This document shows, piece after piece, positions 60,478 to 64,000 of a DNA stretch of 64,000 bases. The number at the start of each line of letters is the position of its first letter. Positions within the stretch are counted from its first letter, which is position 1. The stretch lies in the NCBI RefSeq assembly GCF_958301595.1, contig NZ_CATQJU010000001.1, forward strand, positions 186,001 to 250,000, read 5' to 3'. A program made the translations under genes and the position numbers. The notes under the pieces are model-generated. The model ran no database searches and had not been told where the DNA came from. It worked only from the letters and a program-made list of their open reading frames with translations. The DNA is from Porphyromonas vaginalis. GTDB taxonomy: Bacteria > Bacteroidota > Bacteroidia > Bacteroidales > Porphyromonadaceae.

Positions 60478-61239
60478 CAGGGCTGACGCATTATAGTCGC
60501 TCTTTTAGGAGCTTCGTATTAGCAACAAGCAAGGAATAGATGAGGAGACTGTTGCAAAAGTCAACAATCTGGACATGTCCAGACTATGCAGAAAGGATAA
60601 AGCGCAAGGCGCTGAGGGTGAGGTCTGAAGGGAGCATACCTCCGTATGTGACCGAAGCCGAATCCCGAAAGCAACACAGCGATGCGCCTTTATGCAATAG
60701 TCTCATGAGGTCACTATATATAATGTGTCCGCCATGGATTAGCTGTTGGCTGTTAGCTATCGAAACCATCGGAGCTATCAGAGTGATCGGATCTCTAACT
60801 TCTAACCTCTAATCTCTAACCTCTAATTATACATATCTTTACGGGGAAATTCGTCCGATCCCCTCCTTTCTCGAATATCCACGTGGAAAATCTCAAATCT
60901 CCACGTGGAAGTTTTTTATTTTCCACGTGGGCGTGAAATAAAACTTCGGAGGAATCAAATGAAACTTCGGAGGAAACGAATGAAACTTCGGAGGAATTTT
61001 TTCTTTCTCACGTGGGTATTTCGAAATATCCACGTGGAAATCACTTTTCCCCGACACGATGCCGTTTTGATATGTAATCGGCTCTAAATTATTGTAGCGA
61101 GCCGACGTTGAATTTGCCCAGCCAAGGGCACTAGCACTACTAGCTAACAGCTAATAGCCAACAGCCAACAGCTACACATCAGCGACAAACGAAAAGTCGA
61201 GAGGTAGATGAGCTCATTGTATATAATGCGTCGGCTCTG
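60478..61239. repeat. ISAs1-end MITE-like units bracketing CACGTG-rich repeat copy C
   Basis: The left unit starts CAGGGCTGACGCATTATA at 60478 and holds the inserted MITE at 60545-60704. Then come CTAACTTCTAACCTCTAATC, ACATATCTTTACGGGG, CTCGAATATCCACGTGG, and 21-bp units (AAACTTCGGAGGAATCAAATG and relatives) in the opposite orientation to copy A. CCACGTGG palindromes and TCTAAATTATTG follow. It ends at 61239 with a degenerate unit reading ATATAATGCGTCGGCTCTG. No gene is supported. Confidence 0.8.
60545..60704. mobile_element. MITE, 160 bp, with 5-bp target duplication ATGAG
   Basis: The ends GAGACTGTTGCAAAAG and TGCAATAGTCTC are imperfect inverted repeats. ATGAG flanks both sides (60540-60544, 60705-60709). 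The empty site AGATGAGGTCACTATATA exists at about 32763, so the insertion is later than the host repeat. The interior matches the element at 21180. Confidence 0.92.
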
Positions 61240-61365
61240 TAAGGTGGACTCAGGGCTGACGCATTATAAATGAAAAGCTGATTTTGGCGTTGAGGGCAGA
61301 ATGAAGAGCCTAAAAAGAGAACTCAATATAGCCTCAAAAACTCTTTGATTTTCCCTCAAAAAGGC

Positions 61366-61396
61366 TTGTCTATGTCATAAACTTTTCGTACCTTTA
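61366..61396 (+). promoter_or_regulatory. Promoter of the ISAs1-family transposase
   Basis: TTG (61366-61368), 20 bases, then TACCTTTA (61389-61396), near the Bacteroidetes consensus, 32 bases before the ATG. Confidence 0.65.
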
Positions 61397-61427
61397 TAGC
61401 TGATAATCAATACTATATACAGATAAT

Positions 61428-62555
61428 ATGAGTATATTCAATCACCTTCTAATGGTCGAAGATCCACGCATAAATCGATGCAAAAAGTTCCCCTTAGGGT
61501 ACATCCTCACAACTGTATTCACGGCTACTATCTCTGGCTGCTCCTCTTGGTATGAAATAGAAGACTACGCAGAAGAGTACAAAGATGATCTAGAGGCTCT
61601 ATATGAGCGTATATCAGGAGAGTCGAGCTCTTGGGGAGTCCCCTCTCACGACACGCTCAATCGCGCCATCAGTCTTCTTGATCCCAAGCAGATAGAGCAA
61701 GTCTACAAAGCCTTTCTAGAGGAAAGCTTTGAGATAACAACTGGCAAGCACATCTGTCTAGATGGTAAGACGATGAGAGGCGTTAAGAAGCTAGACTTTG
61801 ATGCCGACAGCCATTGCGTTACAGCCTTTGACCCCAACCAGCAAGCCTCATTGGCTCAGGTATATATCTCCACTAAGTCGAACGAAATCAATGCCATCAA
61901 AGAGATCCTCAAGGCTCTAGATCTACGAGACACCGTCATCACCATTGACGCTATCGGCACTCAGACCGAGATCGCAAAGGCAGTGGTTGAAAAAGAGGGC
62001 GACTACATACTCCAAGTTAAAGATAATCAGAAGCTAACGAAGGAAGAGGTGCAAAGTTTCTTTTGTCCCCTCTACGATGCTCACATAGTGCATCAAGAAC
62101 AGAAAGACTTTGGTCATGGGCGAATAGAAACACGTACGATGAGTAGCATCGTAGACCCTTTATCTCTAGACCCAGACTCGACTTTAGACAAATGGGACGG
62201 GCTCAAAAGTATCCATATGATGACAAGAGTACGGACGGACAAGAAGACAGATAAGTCCACCAGCGAGACCACCTTCTATATCTCTAGCCTGACAGACGGG
62301 ACAGAAGTTTTCAAGTTGATCCGTGAGCATTGGGCTGTGGAAAACAAGCTTCACTATATGCTGGATATGCTTTTCAGAGAGGACTACTCTACCAAGAGAA
62401 CCCGCAATGCCGCTCAGAACATGAACATTATAAATAAGATAAACCTGACTATCATTCAACGGCTTAAAGACAAGCTCAAAGCCACATCAACGCTGCGCCT
62501 GAGGAAAAAGCTCGCACGTATGACTCCAGAGGAAATCTTCGAAATGGAATTATAA
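61428..62555 (+). CDS. ISAs1-family DDE transposase
   Basis: A 375-residue protein. The N-terminal DDE_Tnp_1-associated region has MVEDPRINRCKKFPLGYILTTVFTATISGCSSWYEIEDYAEEY and GVPSHDTLNRAISLLDP. The catalytic parts are ICLDGKTMRG (Asp), VITIDAIGTQTEIAKAVVEKEGDYILQVKDNQ (Asp) and IREHWAVENKLHYMLDM (Glu). It is full length with all acidic residues, so probably active. The many short units in this window with the same ends could be mobilised by it. Confidence 0.96.
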   Translation: MSIFNHLLMVEDPRINRCKKFPLGYILTTVFTATISGCSSWYEIEDYAEEYKDDLEALYERISGESSSWGVPSHDTLNRAISLLDPKQIEQVYKAFLEESFEITTGKHICLDGKTMRGVKKLDFDADSHCVTAFDPNQQASLAQVYISTKSNEINAIKEILKALDLRDTVITIDAIGTQTEIAKAVVEKEGDYILQVKDNQKLTKEEVQSFFCPLYDAHIVHQEQKDFGHGRIETRTMSSIVDPLSLDPDSTLDKWDGLKSIHMMTRVRTDKKTDKSTSETTFYISSLTDGTEVFKLIREHWAVENKLHYMLDMLFREDYSTKRTRNAAQNMNIINKINLTIIQRLKDKLKATSTLRLRKKLARMTPEEIFEMEL

Positions 62556-62609
62556 TGCGTCAGCCCTGAAGGTGGACTAACGATTAGAGCGTATTTGAAC
62601 AAGATTCTG

Positions 62610-62617
62610 TATCTTTG
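62610..62617 (+). promoter_or_regulatory. Putative -7 box of ileS
   Basis: TATCTTTG, a full TAnnTTTG match, 26 bases before the ileS ATG and 32 bases after the IS target duplication. Confidence 0.65.
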
Positions 62618-62643
62618 CGAACATATCTTATACGAAAGCTCCA

Positions 62644-64000
62644 ATGAAGAAACCGTTTAAGGAATACCAGTCTGCTGACTTTGCACAGATCAATCAGGAG
62701 ATGCTCGCTCTGTGGGAGAAGGAGCAGCTCTTCCACCGCTCGCTACATCAGCGTGAGGATGCGCCGCTATTTACCTTCTATGAGGGTCCTCCCTCGGCCA
62801 ATGGTATGCCTGGCATTCACCACGTCATAGCGCGCTCTATCAAGGATATCATCTGTCGCTACAAGACGATGCACGGCTACCGTGTGGATCGTCGCGCTGG
62901 CTGGGATACGCACGGCCTGCCTGTAGAGCTGGGGGTCGAGAAGAAGCTCGGCATCACCAAGGATGCGATCGGTAAGACGATCTCTGTCGCTGAGTACAAC
63001 CAGACTTGCCGCAAGGAGGTGATGAAGTACACCGCCGAGTGGGAGTCGCTGACGAATCAGATGGGTTACTGGGTCGATATGGAGCACCCCTACGTAACCT
63101 ACAAGAATAAGTACATCGAGACACTTTGGTACCTCCTCAAGGAGCTATACAAGAAGGGGTTACTATACAAAGGTCTATCCATACAGCCCTACAGCCCCGC
63201 GGCTGGCACGGGGCTAAGCTCTCACGAGTTGAATCAGCCAGGCTGCTATCGTGATGTCAAGGATACGGTCTGTACCGCACAGTTTCGCATCATCGATGCT
63301 CCCGAGTCTCTCCGTGGACGTGGCGAAAGCTTCTTCCTAGCGTGGACCACCACGCCGTGGACGCTTCCGTCGAACACGGCACTCTGTGTGGGCCCCTCGA
63401 TCGAGTACTGTGCCGTGGAGACGTTCAACCCCTACAGCGACATGCCGATCACGGTGGTGCTCGCCACGGCACTCCTAGGCAGCTACTTCGACGCTGAGAG
63501 CGAGGTGAGCGAACTGCCAGAGACGTGGGACAAGGAGACCTACAAGAAAGCTCCCTGGCACCGCATCTCAACCTGCAAGGGTAGCGATCTCGTGGGCATT
63601 CACTACGAGCAGCTCATCCCGTGGGTCAATCCTGGCGAGGAAGCCTTCCGAGTCATCCCCGGTGACTATGTCAGCACTGAGGATGGTACCGGTATCGTAC
63701 ACATTGCGCCGACCTTCGGTGCAGACGATGAGCGTGTCGCCAAGGCGGCAGGCATTCCTCCACTTCTGATGATCGATAATAAGGGGCAGCAGCGCCCGAT
63801 GGTCGACCTGAAGGGACGCTTCTACAAGATCGAAGCTCTCGATCATCAGTTCCTCAAGGAGTCGGTGAACGTACCGCTCTACGACACCTACGCAGGACGT
63901 TATGTCAAGAAGGATTACGACCCCAACGACACACCTGACAAGGAGACGCTAGACGTAGAGATCTGCGTCATGCTCAAGCATGAGAACCGCGTCTTCCGAG
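62644..64000 (+). CDS. ileS: Isoleucyl-tRNA synthetase, N-terminal part (runs off right edge)
   Basis: An open frame from ATG 62644 to the window end, with 452 codons visible. It starts MKKPFKEYQSADFAQINQEML, then FYEGPPSANGMPGIHHVIARSIKDI, where GIHH is the class I HIGH motif. RRAGWDTHGLPVEL and PYSPAAGTGLSSHEL follow, and the editing domain has FFLAWTTTPWTLPSNTAL and GTGIVHIAPTFGADD. The KMSKS loop is outside the window. It charges tRNA-Ile and edits valine. This is the eukaryote-like layout common in Bacteroidetes, but the type cannot be fixed without the C-terminus. Confidence 0.95.
   Translation, partial: MKKPFKEYQSADFAQINQEMLALWEKEQLFHRSLHQREDAPLFTFYEGPPSANGMPGIHHVIARSIKDIICRYKTMHGYRVDRRAGWDTHGLPVELGVEKKLGITKDAIGKTISVAEYNQTCRKEVMKYTAEWESLTNQMGYWVDMEHPYVTYKNKYIETLWYLLKELYKKGLLYKGLSIQPYSPAAGTGLSSHELNQPGCYRDVKDTVCTAQFRIIDAPESLRGRGESFFLAWTTTPWTLPSNTALCVGPSIEYCAVETFNPYSDMPITVVLATALLGSYFDAESEVSELPETWDKETYKKAPWHRISTCKGSDLVGIHYEQLIPWVNPGEEAFRVIPGDYVSTEDGTGIVHIAPTFGADDERVAKAAGIPPLLMIDNKGQQRPMVDLKGRFYKIEALDHQFLKESVNVPLYDTYAGRYVKKDYDPNDTPDKETLDVEICVMLKHENRVFR

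Larger units (their letters stand above)
61251..62568 (+). mobile_element. ISAs1-family insertion sequence, 1318 bp
   Basis: Perfect 19-bp terminal inverted repeats CAGGGCTGACGCATTATAA / TTATAATGCGTCAGCCCTG and a 10-bp target duplication AAGGTGGACT (61241-61250, 62569-62578). Both fit the ISAs1 family. The transposase stop codon lies inside the right repeat. The element is flanked on the left by a repeat cluster and on the right by the ileS promoter region. Confidence 0.97.

Overview
The window looks like a chromosomal segment of a Bacteroidales bacterium close to Porphyromonas. The signs are FimA/Mfa-type fimbrial lipoproteins, promoters with the Bacteroidetes -7 box TAnnTTTG, an Na+-pumping decarboxylase, and the DUF2023-flavodoxin pair. 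Species assignment is inference, because no search could be run.

Layout. (1) 1-8293, minus strand: a fimbrial operon that starts with an OmpA-like/TPR lipoprotein, then the major fimbrillin, an Mfa2/FimB-type anchor and three accessory or tip lipoproteins. One of these is split by a 19-bp tandem duplication, and the last runs off the left edge. (2) 8294-9224: intergenic DNA full of dispersed repeats. (3) 9225-18101: a complete type I-C CRISPR-Cas locus. The order cas3-cas5-cas8c-cas7-cas4-cas1-cas2 is followed by an array of 13 repeats, all read leftwards. (4) 18205-31358: mostly housekeeping genes on the minus strand: an SPFH/NfeD pair, glutathione peroxidase, a seven-gene run from a SPOR amidase to a glycosyltransferase that includes MCE, chromate-transporter and MtaB genes, tRNA-Lys, flavodoxin, HemW and a GHL10 lipoprotein. 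(5) 31400-35075: a repeat-rich accessory patch with an orphan membrane protein and an IS3-family element. (6) 35076-47787, plus strand: decarboxylase gamma/beta subunits, FtsH, CdsA, a flippase, PyrH, Frr, RsgA, RNase R and RlmN. (7) 47887-50227, minus strand: a beta-barrel protein and a SulP transporter. (8) 50675-59190, plus strand: a six-gene cluster with a lipoprotein, a J-like protein, a membrane-anchored GrpE-like protein, a divergent Hsp70, a kinase-AAA+ fusion and a TerB-like protein. This is the best candidate for an undescribed system. (9) 59208-62578: an FrhB-family iron-sulfur protein, more repeats and an intact ISAs1-family element. (10) 62644 to the right edge: ileS, partial.

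Two families of small non-autonomous elements are scattered through the intergenic regions. One carries the same terminal inverted repeat as the ISAs1 element at 61251-62568. The other has its own ends and makes 5-bp target duplications. A third, CACGTG-rich repeat accompanies the first. Nested insertions among them, with visible target duplications, give a relative order of events.

The most interesting items are the Hsp70/kinase-AAA/TerB cluster, the 19-bp duplication that probably switches a fimbrial tip protein, the terminator-like hairpins inside the cas and fimbrial operons, and the repeat families.
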